From assembly GCA_022393335.1 (NCBI GenBank), contig JAJEKB010020547.1, positions 214,865 through 278,864 on the forward strand: a DNA stretch of 64,000 bases. The letters run 5' to 3'. The number at the start of each line of letters is the position of its first letter. Within the stretch, counting starts at the first letter, position 1. The notes under the pieces were generated by a model. The model did no database searches. It had not been told where the DNA came from and saw only the letters and a program-made list of their open reading frames with translations. A program made the position numbers and the translations under genes. This document shows positions 1 through 12,194 of the stretch, piece by piece. This DNA is from Macrotrachela quadricornifera (Eukaryota; Rotifera; Eurotatoria; Philodinida; Philodinidae).

Positions 1-39
1 GAAAAAAGTATTTATTTCACATGAAACTATTAAATTTTA

Positions 40-683
40 TTCTTGTTGCTATGATGTAGTGATGTCATTGTTTCTCTCTTCTCTAATCTCTTTTTTCGAG
101 AATATTTTCATTCTCTATTGGACATATATGTATGCGCTAGCAGGATAGATTAAAATATAGTTCAGACTAAAATTTAAGGATGAAGACTTAGGATGTTTAA
201 CAGTTTTTATGAATACACCATCGATAACAAGAATAAATAGAATTTATTTAATAGTTCAATGTATTCGACTAGAAATACGAGTAAAACACAGAACAATGAG
301 CAGTCTTTATATTTCACAATATCTCCTCTATGACATTTTGCACAACATTTTTGATCTACAGTAGTGAATCTGTGTTGAATGAACATAGTGACGTTAAATT
401 AGATGTCGTGAGATCGAGAAATAGTGTTGTAGAGAAGTAACTTCGCTAAGAAAGCGTGTTTTATTGTCATTGATACAAATGTATTTTCAAAACAAACGAT
501 TAAGTTGCTAGTAATGATGATTAATTTAGGACAAACTATCCGGTAGATATAGATGCACCTATCAACTATGTTTAGTTATGTGTTTTTATTGTTGCAATAC
601 AAACAACTATTTATACGTAGCGGAATTATATGTTAAAAGAGGAATTTATATGATAGAAAGGGAAAATACATATTGCATCTAAT
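40..683 (+). repeat. Dispersed repeat, copy A (about 640 bp)
   Basis: This stretch is repeated in the same orientation at 31966-32611. The copies align over their whole length with scattered substitutions and few indels, then diverge abruptly at both ends (after ...GCATCTAATA on the right). No reading frame is conserved. A TATA-like TTTATAC lies near the right end. The size and sharp edges would fit a solo LTR or a short non-autonomous element, but I see no convincing TG...CA ends or target-site duplication. The family is unidentified. Confidence 0.8.
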
Positions 684-1246
684 ACAAGGGGGAAACAGCT
701 AAAATCAGATTCTTTTGATTGTTTTGATTTTTTCATTTTTTTGATTTTTCTGATTTTTTTCATTTTTTTTTCTGAGGTTTTTCATTTTTTTCTGACTTTC
801 CTTAGTTTTTATTTATTTCATTTTTGGGTGTTTCAAGCTTTGCTGTTAAGGTTCTTTTGACAGCCGCATATTTTAACAAGATTCAACTATGTAAACAAGC
901 TCAGTTTCAGAATTATTAAACATTCAGGCTCATTTTTTTTCCACTTTCTCGCATGGGATAGACTACGTGGACATCAGCAAAATGAGTTATTACTACTATG
1001 AGCCCAGAATTTTATGAATTAGCTGTCTTTATAGAAAGGTGTTCTGAATCATATTAGGTATAGATATAGTTCTCTTTTCAGTGTTTTCCTAGAATTCTGG
1101 AGTACTACTAAAAAACAGGTTAAGTAAGTCACGATATTTTTCGCCTTCAGGATTCGTTGCTTCTGTGATGCTGTTTATAATACAAAGAATGAACCAATAC
1201 AATTTACTAAAGCTTCATATTTCTCTTTGAGAAAGAAAAGCACTGG
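684..1246. other. Non-coding spacer with T-rich low-complexity tract
   Basis: Positions about 707-800 are a T-rich imperfect repeat of GATTTTTT/CATTTTTT/TCTGA words. The rest is plain A+T-rich DNA without coding signal. The motif CAAGGGGGAAAC at about 686 also tips the palindromic element at 23938, but no partner end is visible here. Confidence 0.5.
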
Positions 1247-1876
1247 TAGCCATAAGTCGGGGCGCAACCGCAGAGGGGGCAAAGGCAGTGATTGTTGCTA
1301 GCACCTACCCATTTCCTTAGTTCATCAGTTTGTTCGCTGGTCCGTCAGTTAGTTAGTTGGTTCATCAGTTAGTTCGTTGGTTCGTCAGTTGGTTCGTTGC
1401 ATATATGTAGTCCTTGAAACTTAAATTCAACTATTCAACTATTGAATACTTGAACTTTTCAACTATTCACACATAATGAATGAGTAATAGTTATAGGAAC
1501 ATGGACACATAACAAGCAGAAAACAGAGACACTCCTGTGACGGATCAGAAGACAAAAAGGGAGTCCGTTTATCAAAATATCGCAGGACCCACAGTGCGCT
1601 CCGAAGGAGCGTATGCTGACGCCAACCGCTTGTTCCATGGCGCCGCTCTAAGCGCTGTTGTCGCGAAGCACTCAAGTAGAGAAATAATTGAATACTTGAA
1701 TTCAACTTTCAAGTTTAACACTACTGCAACTGACGAACTGACGAACCAACCAACCAATAGACCGACTAACGAAACATCCAAAGGACTGGCGAACCAATGG
1801 AGCGGTGAAATTACCTTGAGGAATTCCTGATCTCCATGGTGATGGGCCTTTGTGGTTGCGCTACGAGTTGTGGCTA
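1247..1876. mobile_element. Foldback-like element with tandem repeats inside its inverted repeats
   Basis: The outer 37 bases at each end (1247-1283 and 1840-1876) are imperfect inverted repeats sharing the core GCGCAACC. Further inside, a direct array of 20-bp units at 1321-1400 is matched by an inverted set at about 1733-1800, and the CTTGAA/TTCAA-rich segments at about 1411-1460 and 1680-1725 are again inverted copies. Tandem arrays inside long inverted repeats are the hallmark of Foldback-type elements. The loop (about 1500-1660) is richer in G+C than its surroundings. No transposase frame is present, so the element is non-autonomous or a remnant. No clear target duplication was found. 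Confidence 0.55.
1321..1400 (+). repeat. 20-bp tandem repeat, 4 units
   Basis: Four contiguous 20-base units with the consensus TTCGTCAGTTAGTTCGTTGG and one to four mismatches per unit. A degenerate inverted set lies at about 1733-1800 in the other arm of the same element. Confidence 0.85.
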
Positions 1877-2263
1877 ACACTCAAGAAAAGAAAACGGATA
1901 GTGTCATTTGTTCATTACACGTCTTGTGCGATCCGAAGACAGTGATGATTTATCATGCATTACCAGTCAACATGCTGTTTCTTTATGTAAGAATTTTGTT
2001 TGTTTATTGACTGTAACTTTAAAAAATGATTGAACGAGAGAAGGTTTAAGGTTTCCCCTCAAAAACGGATCTCATGTCAGGCACACTCAAATCGCATGAA
2101 ATTTTCAGGATATGTTGGGGCTGTAGTAAGGATCTATGATAAAATTTTCAGCCCTATACCATGTAGTTTGAGAGAGATATCCACCAAACAAGGGTAAAAA
2201 AATAGCTTATCGCATCTTCAAAAATTCTGTGAACCTTCATTGTATATATATCTTTTTTGTTTG
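1877..2263. other. Non-coding spacer, nothing recognised
   Basis: A+T-rich DNA between two palindromic elements. No coding frame, RNA gene or repeat recognised. Confidence 0.4.
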
Positions 2264-2487
2264 TTTGTTTGAAAGAGCGTGAAAAACTGCAGCGGCTAGC
2301 AGAGCCCTTTTTTCATATTCTTATCTTTCAAGCGAAGAAAAGGGCTATCAAGTTCGATTACTCGAAAAATTCTCAAAAAAATGGCACTCTAAATATAAAA
2401 GTGCTTTTCAGTTTAACAATAACAAAGCCTTATTCAAGAAAAGAGCTCCGCTAGGCGCTGCAGTTTTTCACGCTCTTTCAAACAAAA
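2264..2487. mobile_element. MITE-like palindromic element (about 225 bp)
   Basis: The ends are near-perfect inverted repeats of about 31 bp: a GTTTGAAAGAGCGTGAAAAA segment on the left has its reverse complement on the right, followed inward by the related pair CTGCAGCGGCTAGC / GCTAGGCGCTGCAG. The interior has no meaningful coding capacity. The structure fits a miniature inverted-repeat transposable element. The flanking T/A runs prevent a safe target-duplication call. Confidence 0.7.
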
Positions 2488-2952
2488 AAAATATTTGACT
2501 TTATATCGGTCTTTGGTCGAATGCCGCTGAAGGTGCGTCGTCGGACTCTTCTTCTGAGAAAAACGTGAAACAAGGTTTTGAAATATAACTTTTTAGGTAT
2601 TTTTTGTATAGACATTTCTTTTTTTTTGCAATTTTTACATGTGATAAAAGATAACTTGGCATTTTCTTAATAAAGTTCACTTTTTTTCCTTTGTATTTGT
2701 TTGTGATCATCTATATCAAAGAAGCTCATTTACATAGAGTAGTTGGAGTAAACATTTATCTAAAATTTCGTTTTTTTTTCAAAAAAAAAAACGTGTTTTT
2801 TTAGCAGTCGATGACAGAAAAGGATTAAAAACTTTGTCAAAAAAGGAGTGTCCAATAAAAAACTATAGCGTTTCTGAAAGAGGAGAACCTGGGCTATCTT
2901 CCCATGCATTTATCTCAATTTCAATTTTTCTGACGAAAACTAACTTTTTTGA
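2488..2952. other. Non-coding spacer with poly-T/poly-A hairpin
   Basis: A+T-rich leader to the Penelope-like element. At 2768-2792 a CG-capped T-run and A-run form a perfect short hairpin. The open frame at 2834-3058 is out of frame with the reverse transcriptase and has no recognisable domain. Confidence 0.4.
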
Positions 2953-5036
2953 AGTAGCTTCCGTTCGATTACGGATTCATTTCGTTATCAGGCAAATCGC
3001 TTTTGTCAACAGCAATGTAGAATCAGTCTGGATCAACAGAAATATCGTTCTATGTTAAAAGATTTGAGAGAAGACGCATCGATAATTATCACACGGTCTG
3101 ATAAAGGGAAAGGAATTGTGCTGATGAATAAAGATGAGTACTTATCGAAGATGTATGGTATCGTTAATGATACAACCAAATTTCAATGCCGGCTGAATGA
3201 TCCTACGATCAAAAGAGAGAATAGTCTTCTAAGTTTATTAAAACGATTATTAAAAGAAAAATCTATAACAGAAGAGCTTTTCAAGATGGCATCACCTAAA
3301 GGTTCAAAGCCGGGTAGACTTTATGGATTACTAAAAACTCATAAAACTAATGTTCCATTACGACCTGTTGTCTCCGCCTTAGGGGCTTTCAACTATGGAC
3401 TAGGTAAAGCGCTTACTCAAATGTTTCCATTATGGTCGAGAAAAAGAATATTGTTCGAGACAGATTTTTATTTGTGAAAGAATTACAAACACTGCCTAAA
3501 TCTTTCTCGCAATACAAAATGGTATCATTCGATATAACTAGTCTTTACACGAATATACCACTCGATGAAATAATATCTATTATTATTAGAAACCTATATG
3601 ATAATACAAACGTCAAACCTCCAACAATGAAACGTTCTGATATGAAAAAACTTTTAATTCATGCTACAAAAAAGTCTCATTTTCTATTTGACGGAAAAGT
3701 GTATGATCAGGTAGACGGAGTGTCTATGGGCTCCCCATGGGCTCCGTTACTAGTGGAGATGTTTTTACAAGACTTCGAAAAAAAATAATTGTCATTTGCT
3801 TATAATGTTGGTATATTTTATTGGAAACGTTACGTTGACGATATTTTTGCACTAGTTGATTCAAAAGTTTCAGAAAAAGAAATATGTACAATGCTTTCTG
3901 GGTACCATCGTTCACTGGGATTTACAAGCGAAGAAGAAAAGTTAGACGACAAGAAACCATTAGATAAAAAGAAAACACTAATTGAAAAGAAAAAAGCAGA
4001 TGAACAGAAAATATTAGATACATACACGCTTGCATTTCTTAATGTATTGATCCACAGACACCCGAATGCTGGTTTTGAAACTAAGATATATAGAAAATCA
4101 ACATTTTCTGGTCTCATGACTAAATGGGATAGCTTCATACCAAAGACCTATAAGTATAACGCTATTTCTACTCTAGCCTATAGAGCTGTTAAGATATGCT
4201 CATCATATGAAAATCTTCATGAAGAGTTTGAATGTATTCGAAAACTGGGAACTGATAATGGGTATTCGATAAATTTTGTTAATTCAATTTTATGTCGGCA
4301 ATTACATTTCCTATGCCATCCCCCCACACCTACACCAGCTACATTAAATACAGATACTGTAGTGGTTCGTCTTCCTTATTTCGGTCTTTCAAGTCATGTA
4401 TATGGAAAACGTCTAGTTGCAGCAGCTGCAAAATACTACCCCTTAAAAAAGATACGTATTGTTTACGATGTTAAAGACAAAACTGGTAGCGGCTTTACAA
4501 CAAAAAACAAAACTCCACAACTAGCCAAATCAGGTGTTGTCTATGAAGCAACATGTTCTGAGTGCAGCGATACCAATATCGGTAAAACGTATCGACATTT
4601 AAAGACAAGAATATACGAACACTTATCCGAACAAACAAAACTTGTGCCTCCTAAGAAAATAAAAATCAACCTCAACTAAAACGAAACAAATACTTTACTT
4701 AACCGACTCTAACCACAAAAACCTACCTGACTAGATCTAAAACTGGAATATTGCCACCATCGATACATAATTTACAAAATGACTATCTAAAAGATTCATT
4801 GAAACAAACAGTCCTGGTAGATAAAATTGGAAACACAACCAACCCTAAATTTTCAATTGCAAAGCACTATTATTCCACAGGACATTAATTTACATCAGAT
4901 GACTTTAAGATTCTACTCACTGAAACAAATAAATACAGATTATTAATAAAGGAATCATTATTAATACAAAAAACAAAACCCAACCTAAACAGTACAGATC
5001 GATCCGTTCCCTATACGTATTTCCTCATGGGATAAA
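2953..5036 (+). pseudogene. Penelope-like retroelement, reverse transcriptase plus GIY-YIG endonuclease, broken
   Basis: The reading frame of a Penelope-like element (PLE), whose reverse transcriptase copies RNA at a nick made by a C-terminal GIY-YIG nuclease. Visible in order: TRSDKGKGIVLMNKDEY at about 3094; KPGRLYGLLKTHK followed by PLRPVVSALGAFNYGL near 3310-3405; SFDITSLYTNIPLDE near 3525; DGVSMGSPWAPL near 3715; the catalytic RYVDDIFAL near 3830; LAFLNVLIHR and WDSFIPKTYKYN further on; then the endonuclease start GVVYEATCSECSDTNIGKTY near 4534. After the stop at 4677-4679 the family's C-terminal segment can still be read in another frame (STGH, DDFKILL, LLIKESLLIQ) to about 5033. Breaks: a frameshift at about 3440-3470, a stop at 3786-3788 just before the YVDD block, a frameshift near 4660 and a further stop near 4888. 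The upstream in-frame stop at 2950 marks the limit of readable sequence. An endonuclease-bearing PLE, not the endonuclease-less Athena type. Not active as read. Confidence 0.9.
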
Positions 5037-6435
5037 AAACACCAAAACCAAGCAAGAAAACAAAAGAATAGCTACAAATTCATTCTACACACAATAACGG
5101 TAAGCGAAAGATCTTTCAAAACTCGAACTAGTAAAATATTTCCTCTGCAGCATACTTATCAAAATTCATTTATCCCACTGTACATAAAATCCATCCAAAA
5201 AAAAGACACCCAAATAGTATAGTTTTCTCGCATTTTCAAAAAACACAAGCAAAATAGTCTTCCATCCACAAATCAACGGTAAGGTCTCCTTCCACTTTTC
5301 ATATTTACCATATCTAAAAATTCTACAACATAGATACAAAAAAAACACAAAATCAATAAACACAATTATACCTACCCAACAACATGCAAATAATATAAAA
5401 CAACGAGAATAATTTTATTCAGTGCTTTCATAATCTTCAAACAGATCCGCAAATTTATTAAATGATTCATAAGAAAGTTTACCATTGTAAGAGACGTGAA
5501 TCATATACTCAAAATTCACGTGTTTTATCCGTTTATTGTGATTTGTATTTGATTTATTCTTATAATAATAAATACAAAGATTCTTCAATTTTGCTGCATT
5601 TATTCGATTTATTCGTTTTTATCTTAAATTTTTTTTTTAATTGAAGCATCTTTTGTGATACATACAAGAGAGCATTCTTGTAAAGTGAAATCTCAATTGG
5701 ACATGAATTTCTTTTAACAGAATAACTGGTCAAACTGTTGTTTTTCTTTCCAAAAAAAACCGGTAAAGATAAGAACTTTTGAAAATTATTTTTCTCCAAT
5801 AAAATATTTAAAGACATATCATCTTTCTTAAGACTTTCTCTATCTCAATTATAATAATGTAGTAAATAAACAGTGATCGAGAAGTCTTTTAATCTCTCAA
5901 AAGAGTTGCATTTTTTCACTTGTTACAAGTTCAAGAACACTTAAACTTTAGAATCTAATTTATTGAGAAGCAGATGAGTATTATCCTAAATTTTTGTCTC
6001 TCTACTTTGAATAATAATGAAGATAAATAATTTATATTGTAGAGAAGCCATTCCTAGATTGTTCAGTCCAAATAATCGTAAAATTTATGTTTCTCTAATA
6101 TATTTATAAGTTTCCATTCAATTTTGATGAATTATATAGAAACTTATGAAGATTGTCCATTATTGATTTATGATAAATTTTTTCCAACACTTTTCTATTT
6201 TGTGCCTTTTGTTTCAATGTTCTCATTTTAATATTTTTCTTATTGAACTTCTACCTTTCGGTGTTTTTCTTTTATCCTACCGTATCTAATGAACATCTAT
6301 GATCAAAATACAAAATAATTAAAAGAAAATGTTGATAGTGTATAGAGCCGAAATGAGAATCCAAAGAATACAGTAAAATTTACAAAATTAAAAATTTTAC
6401 GGAGAAATTTTCAAAAGAATAATAACTTTAGTCGC
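5037..6435. other. Non-coding A+T-rich spacer
   Basis: The first few hundred bases may be the 3' untranslated part of the Penelope-like element. The rest shows only short random frames. No RNA gene, repeat or promoter recognised. Confidence 0.4.
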
Positions 6436-7397
6436 TATGGTACAATTAATGAAAGTATGATAAAATTTAAAGGAAGATCAAGTCTCAAACAATATTTGCC
6501 AACTGAAACCAATAAAAAGAGATAATTAAGTTTGATACTTGTGTGACTCAATCACTGGTTATTTATTCAGCTATTATATCTATTTGAAAAAAGAGAAAAC
6601 CAGTGGAAAAGAAATATCTTTGAGCGAAAGTGTTGTTTTCGATCTTATACCTGGTCATAACTTCCAAGGGAAATATCTATATTTCGATAATTTTTTTACT
6701 TTTCTCAGATTATTAGAAAAGCTAACATTACAGAACATACAAGTTTGTGGAACTATCACACTAGACTAGACAGATATTTCATCAGATTTTGTTAAGAAAA
6801 ATAAAATAGAACGAAGAGATTGCAAATCAATGATTACATCAAGCAGCATTGTCTTCATATGTGTGGATACCAAACACATTTTCTTGGCTTCAAATTATCA
6901 TAAAGACAAGGAAATGATTCCGATTTCCCGTCGTTTGAAAAATGGCTAATATATTACAATTATCTGTCGCAAAGTAGTAAAAGATTATAATCAATTTTCA
7001 CATGGAGCTGATCGGCTTAGCCAAAGAATATCATGTTACAATCTTGATCGCAAGTCTAAAAGTAACTGGTTGGAAATGTTTATTTATTTCTAAAATACAT
7101 CTATTTCCAACTTATTCATTTGTTATAACCAATTAGCTCAAGATAAAGAAGTCTCTCTGTTTCGGTAGTGAACGTATAAGCCGTGGAAAGCCTTTTTCTG
7201 AAAAGAAGTCTTTAGTAGGAACAAACTTTCGATCCAGCATCGAGTGTTTTATCTGCAAATTGTCATTTTGTTTAAAAGATGAAAAAAATTGTTTTTTTGA
7301 TTATCATAATATTTTTATGTGCCCATTTTAAGTTAAAATAAAATAAAAAGGTTGAAAAATACTTTTTCAATTAAAAAACAGGTCGTTCCTCAAAGGG
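6436..7397 (+). pseudogene. piggyBac-type transposase remnant with 3' element end
   Basis: A decayed DDE transposase of the piggyBac (PGBD) family. Recognisable blocks in order, in shifting frames: INESMIKFKGRSSLKQYLP near 6450, CDSITGYLFSYYIY near 6539, GKYLYFDNFFTFL near 6670, FICVDTKHIFLASNYH near 6850, then DRLSQRISCYNLDRKSKSNW from about 7012, and a C-terminal Cys-rich finger (CFIC, FC, CFFDYH) near 7250-7310. Stops and frameshifts interrupt it repeatedly (for example TAG ending the first frame at 6769). The sequence ends in CAAAGGG directly followed by TTAA at 7398-7401, the classic right tip and target site of piggyBac elements. The left end was not found. Positions 7003-7390 are closely repeated at 36594-36985. 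Confidence 0.85.
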
Positions 7398-7401
7398 TTA
7401 A

Positions 7402-9021
7402 TCTGCTGTTTTTGAGTGCACTCAGTACATACCGAAACAATCATTTCATTAGTCCATTTTCAGAAGCCTACTGACTGGCTATATGTAATCTAATATATAG
7501 AGAATTTGTTTAAAGAAACCCAAAATTCCATAAAACTCTTGTATGAATTACATATCTTTGAATATCTATGGATTAGTTTACCTATGTAATACATAGAAAT
7601 AATTCTATCAAGTAATTTTTTTCATACCATATATTGACTTCATTATACTTTCTTTCACTCTGTTTAATCCATTCAAGTTGATGATATAAAGTGAATCTGT
7701 TACCTTTACTACGAGTATACTTAAATGAGATTTCATGAAGGTGACAAGGCAAGAAAACTCATTTTCATGATAATGTCGACATTTATTATAGATTGAACAT
7801 AATTTAGCGTCGCATATAAAAAAAGATTCGTGTTTCTACAAACATATAAATATTTTAAGATAATATAATACATGATCATTATTAACAAATTGTTGTCTGC
7901 AATAATCAATAAATTTTTTAACATGTTACTCTTCAAAATTTATTTCAAGATATTAAATTTATTATCATTTATGAAAATGAACCTCACAAATATCGTACCT
8001 TGTTCACATTGCTGAATGGATTATGTCATGACAATATCCCATACCATGAATCATTCTTGTATCCATTACTCATACATGGGTTTTTTCATAAAAACTTAAG
8101 ACAGAATCAAGTTGAGTAATTTTATGTACTAAAGATACAATATTTGGTTAAATATTCGGCGTAGTTGTATTTATAGTATGTCGATAATGTTCTTTGTTTT
8201 CTTCATCAATACTGTTGTCCAATCATATGAGACGAACGCGTCTTAAGTCAAATGAATGTTATTTATATTTTTGTGGTAATCAGATGTTTCCGTTGATTTT
8301 ACATTGTCTTCGATCTTATCGTATATTATCAATGTAGTTTTGTTGCAAATAATAGAATGAGAAGAGTGTTTCATTGTACGGAACAACCAATGTCTTTTAA
8401 AATGTCTCACTCTTTTGCCATTCTCTATTGTTTTGTTTTGATCGCCTTTTTTTTATTGAATACAATACTTTAAAAATAAGAGGAGTTAATGTACATAGTC
8501 ATTAGCAAAGAATGAATGAATGAATAAAATAAACTTATTCATTTTCTTTCTCTTAAAAATATGGAAAGTTAAGTGCATATTTTAGTATGAGATAAGAAAC
8601 AATGAAAGTTAACAAAGTATCATCTCAGCAGCAGCTCTTCATTTTTATTAAGCGACATTAATAAACAAAAAGAAGAATACTTGTCTTATGGTATACACTA
8701 CTGTTCGCAAGCTTCTTCTACTCAATCATTTGACCTTTCAAAACAGACAGACTAGTCATAAGGATCAGCATATGTCACAATATAGGCAGTATACCTTTAT
8801 ATTGATGATCCAAAAGCAAACAGTCATTAATGATTTGTTCAAGGACATTTTATATCTGATGATTTTAGACGAGAAAAAGAAGATATTCTTCAAAACTTCA
8901 AATTATTATCAATTAAAACAAAATATTATTTTGATTTATTTCTTTAAATAAAGAAACAATAAATAAGATAATTAGTTTATTTATACAATACATATATTTA
9001 TATATAACAATCTATTAAATT
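7402..9021. other. Spacer; possible decayed 3' exon at about 8650-8960
   Basis: 7402-8640 is A+T-rich without coding signal. At 8650-8945 one plus-strand frame reads through words such as YLYIDDPKAN and FISDDFRREKEDIL before a stop and an AATAAA at 8947-8952, but stops interrupt it upstream. It could be the eroded last exon of a gene running tail-to-tail into the cadherin gene. I do not recognise the family. Confidence 0.3.
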
Positions 9022-12000
9022 TTATCTTGCATCTTCATCACTTCCATCAACATTCATTTCAATTAAAAAACCTCCATTAAGACTTTTACATTTTGTAACA
9101 AAATCTGGTAATTGTTTAACCATATATGAATGTTGAATAGATATTTGTGATGATGATGAATCTGTTTCATAACTTCCATGATAACCATGATCTGAACTAT
9201 GATTATCAATTTTTTCTTGTTGATAATAATGCTGTTGCATATAATATTCATTATCTTGAGGAATATGAAGAATTTTATATGTTCGAGATTCAGTAGGTGA
9301 ATTATCAACTACAAACAAAAAAGAAAATAAATTTTTCAAAAAAATTTAAAAAAATAATAAAGATTATACCAGTATAAGACTGTGATAAATGTTGATCTTG
9401 ATATTTTTCATTATAATAAATTGGTTTTATTTGTTGATGTTCAACTGATGATGATGTTGTTGTTGTTGTATTTGTTGAACCTGATGATGTTAATTGTTGA
9501 GATGATGAACATAAAAGTTTACTACGTGCTATAATAGCAGCTTGATGATGTCGACGATGTTTTCGAAGTAATATACATATTATAATAATACATAAAAATA
9601 ATATAAATGTTATTATTAATACAGTTAAACCTAATATAAGACCAATATATTTAGGACGTGAAAATTTTAATTGAATTTTTTCAAATGTTGAATATGATGA
9701 TATTGATGAATCACCAATAGCAATTGTTAAATTAATTATTGTTTGTTGTGGTGGTTGACCATAATCTTCTATTAAAGCAAAAAAAAAGTATAATCATAAC
9801 AAATAAAAATTTTTTTTTTCATGTATATATATTTACCTAATAAAATTTTTAATTTATATAAAGATATTTCATTTATTTGTCGTGTCATATGTAAACTACC
9901 ATTTTGATAAATAATAAATAATGAATTATATTCATTTGTTTGTAATATATATTTTATTTTACTATTATTATTTGAATCTAAATCAGTTGTATTTAATAAA
10001 ATAATTTCATTTTGAAATGGTTTTTTTAAATCAAGAAATATTTTTGTTTGTTTTTCATCAATTAATTTTGGATGATTATCATTTATATCTTCAATATTTA
10101 TTTCTAATTGACATGCATTTTTATTTTGATTTTTAATTGGTATACCATTATCTTCAAGATTAATAATTAGAAAAAAATTTTTAAATTTACTTTCATAATC
10201 AAAAATTTTTTTTGTATAAATTTCACCAGTTTTGGAATTTATATCAAATGGCCATGATGAATTTATTTCTAATGAATAATTTATTGTTCCATTTATATCA
10301 TAATCAGAATCAGTTGCATTTATTTTAATTAATGGTTGATTAATTAAATAATTTTCTGGTATTGAAATTTTATAATATGATTGTAAACAATGAGGAATAT
10401 TATCATTAACATCTAAACTAAAAAAATAAAAAAAAAAAATTTAATTAGATAATAGAAAAATGATAAAACTTACACTTGTATTTCAATTTGAACATTAGTT
10501 TCCCATTTTGGTTGAGCAATATTAATTGCTTTAGCATTTAATACTATTTTAGATATTTGTTCACGATCTAATGGTTGAATTAATATTAATTGTCCTGTAT
10601 TTGAATTTATTTTAATAAATTCATTTGTTTCTAATTCATATTTATTTAATGCATTATCACCTTCATCATAATCAGTTGCATTTAAATATCCAATAATTAA
10701 TTGATAATTATTTAATTTTGAATTATTATTCATATGATAATTTGCTAATTCTTCAACATTAAATTTCATTGGATTTGATGAAAATATACTTGGATTATCA
10801 TTTAAATCAATTAAATGAATTTTTAAATCATATATTGTTGTTAATAATGTATCATTAGCAATAAAACGTAGATATATATTTGATTGTATTTCTCTATCAA
10901 ATATTCCATTTTTAACAATTAATATATATGTATTTATTTGATTAGATAAAATAAGTTCATAATTTTGTTGAGATATTTCATTATTTAATATATATAATTT
11001 TATTGAAAGTTTTGTTTGGATTGAATCATGATCAAATAAACGTATATAACCTAATGTTAAATTATTTATTTCTGTATTTTCATATATATATAATGTTTGA
11101 TTATTATATTGAAAATATCTATTTGGTAAAAAAATAATTTCAACTGGACAATCATTTATATCTTTTATTGTTATTGATAACCATGTATCTGTATATAATG
11201 ATTGTGTTAAACTTGAATCTGATGCACGTATTAAAAATCTATATGAACGTATTGTTTCATAATCTAATGATGAATTAAGACTTATTATTCCTGTTGTTGA
11301 ATTAATTATAAATGGAAATAATGATATATTTGGTGGAATTATTATTGAATAATGTATAAGACTATTTAAACCTTGATCATCATCACTAGCTGATATTCTT
11401 AATAATTCAGTACCAATTGGAGTATCTTCTGGAAGTGACTAAATATCAACAAAAAAAAAATTAACTGATGGATATGTTGTTTTTTTTCTTACCTCAATTG
11501 AATATTCAGTTTGATTAAATTTTGGTGCATTATCATTTTCATCTAATATCGAAATAGTTATATTTGTACGATTCATTTGACTATATGGATAACCATGATC
11601 ATATGCTTCAATAATTAAATTATATTTTTCATTTAATTCTCTATCTAATATATGTTTAACAATACCATAAATAGCATATTCATTTGTTGATAATTTAATA
11701 ATATTTAAATCAAAATAATCATTATTATTTAAAAGTTTAAATGATAATTGACTATTTATACCTGAATCATAATCAATAGCACGTGATATTGAAAATTTAT
11801 GACCAATTTGAATTGATTCTGATAATGATATATTATATTGTATATCAAAAAATTGACATGCATGATCATTTATATCAGTTATTGTTATATTTAATTTTGA
11901 AAATATTGGAATTGTTTTATTATCATTTGAAAATAATTCAAGTATAAATGAACAATATTCACATGAACATATATTTTGTAAACACCAATAATCTCGATCA

Positions 12001-12194
12001 ATTATTTTTGTTAATATTAAATTTTTATTATTATTTATTAAATTAAAATTTGATTGAAAATTATTTATTAATTCATATGAATTTGAAAATTCATATATTG
12101 TTTTATTAATTGAAGATTTTTCTTCAATGATTAATGAATAATCATATGTGAAAACAAATGGAAAAAAACGAATAAATAATAGAAGAATAAACAT
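9022..12194 (-). CDS. Protocadherin-like transmembrane protein, 5 exons, one apparent frameshift
   Basis: Exons on the minus strand: 12194-11493, 11438-10474, 10416-9837, 9768-9370, 9308-9022, with GT-AG introns of 55-69 bp and consistent phases. The product, about 977 aa, has a signal peptide (MFILLLFIRFFPFVFT), about seven extracellular cadherin repeats marked by calcium-binding linker motifs (DINDH, DENDNAP, DINDCP, DLNDNP, DVNDNIP, DINDNHP), one membrane span (YIGLILGLTVLIITFILFLC) followed by a basic stop-transfer RKHRRHH, and a roughly 200-residue Ser/Thr/Gln-rich tail. The expected role is calcium-dependent cell adhesion at the plasma membrane. In exon 3, just after the DVNDNIPHC linker (about 10381), the frame needed for the following repeat (ISIPENYLIN...) is shifted by one base; everything else joins cleanly. 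This is either a base error in the assembly or a real disabling mutation. Exon edges are from motif continuity, not transcripts. Confidence 0.85.

Noticed and set aside
1537..1880. Two overlapping frames of about 100 codons on opposite strands
   Set aside because: They lie in the loop and arm of the foldback-like element, start at non-ATG codons or random positions and match nothing.
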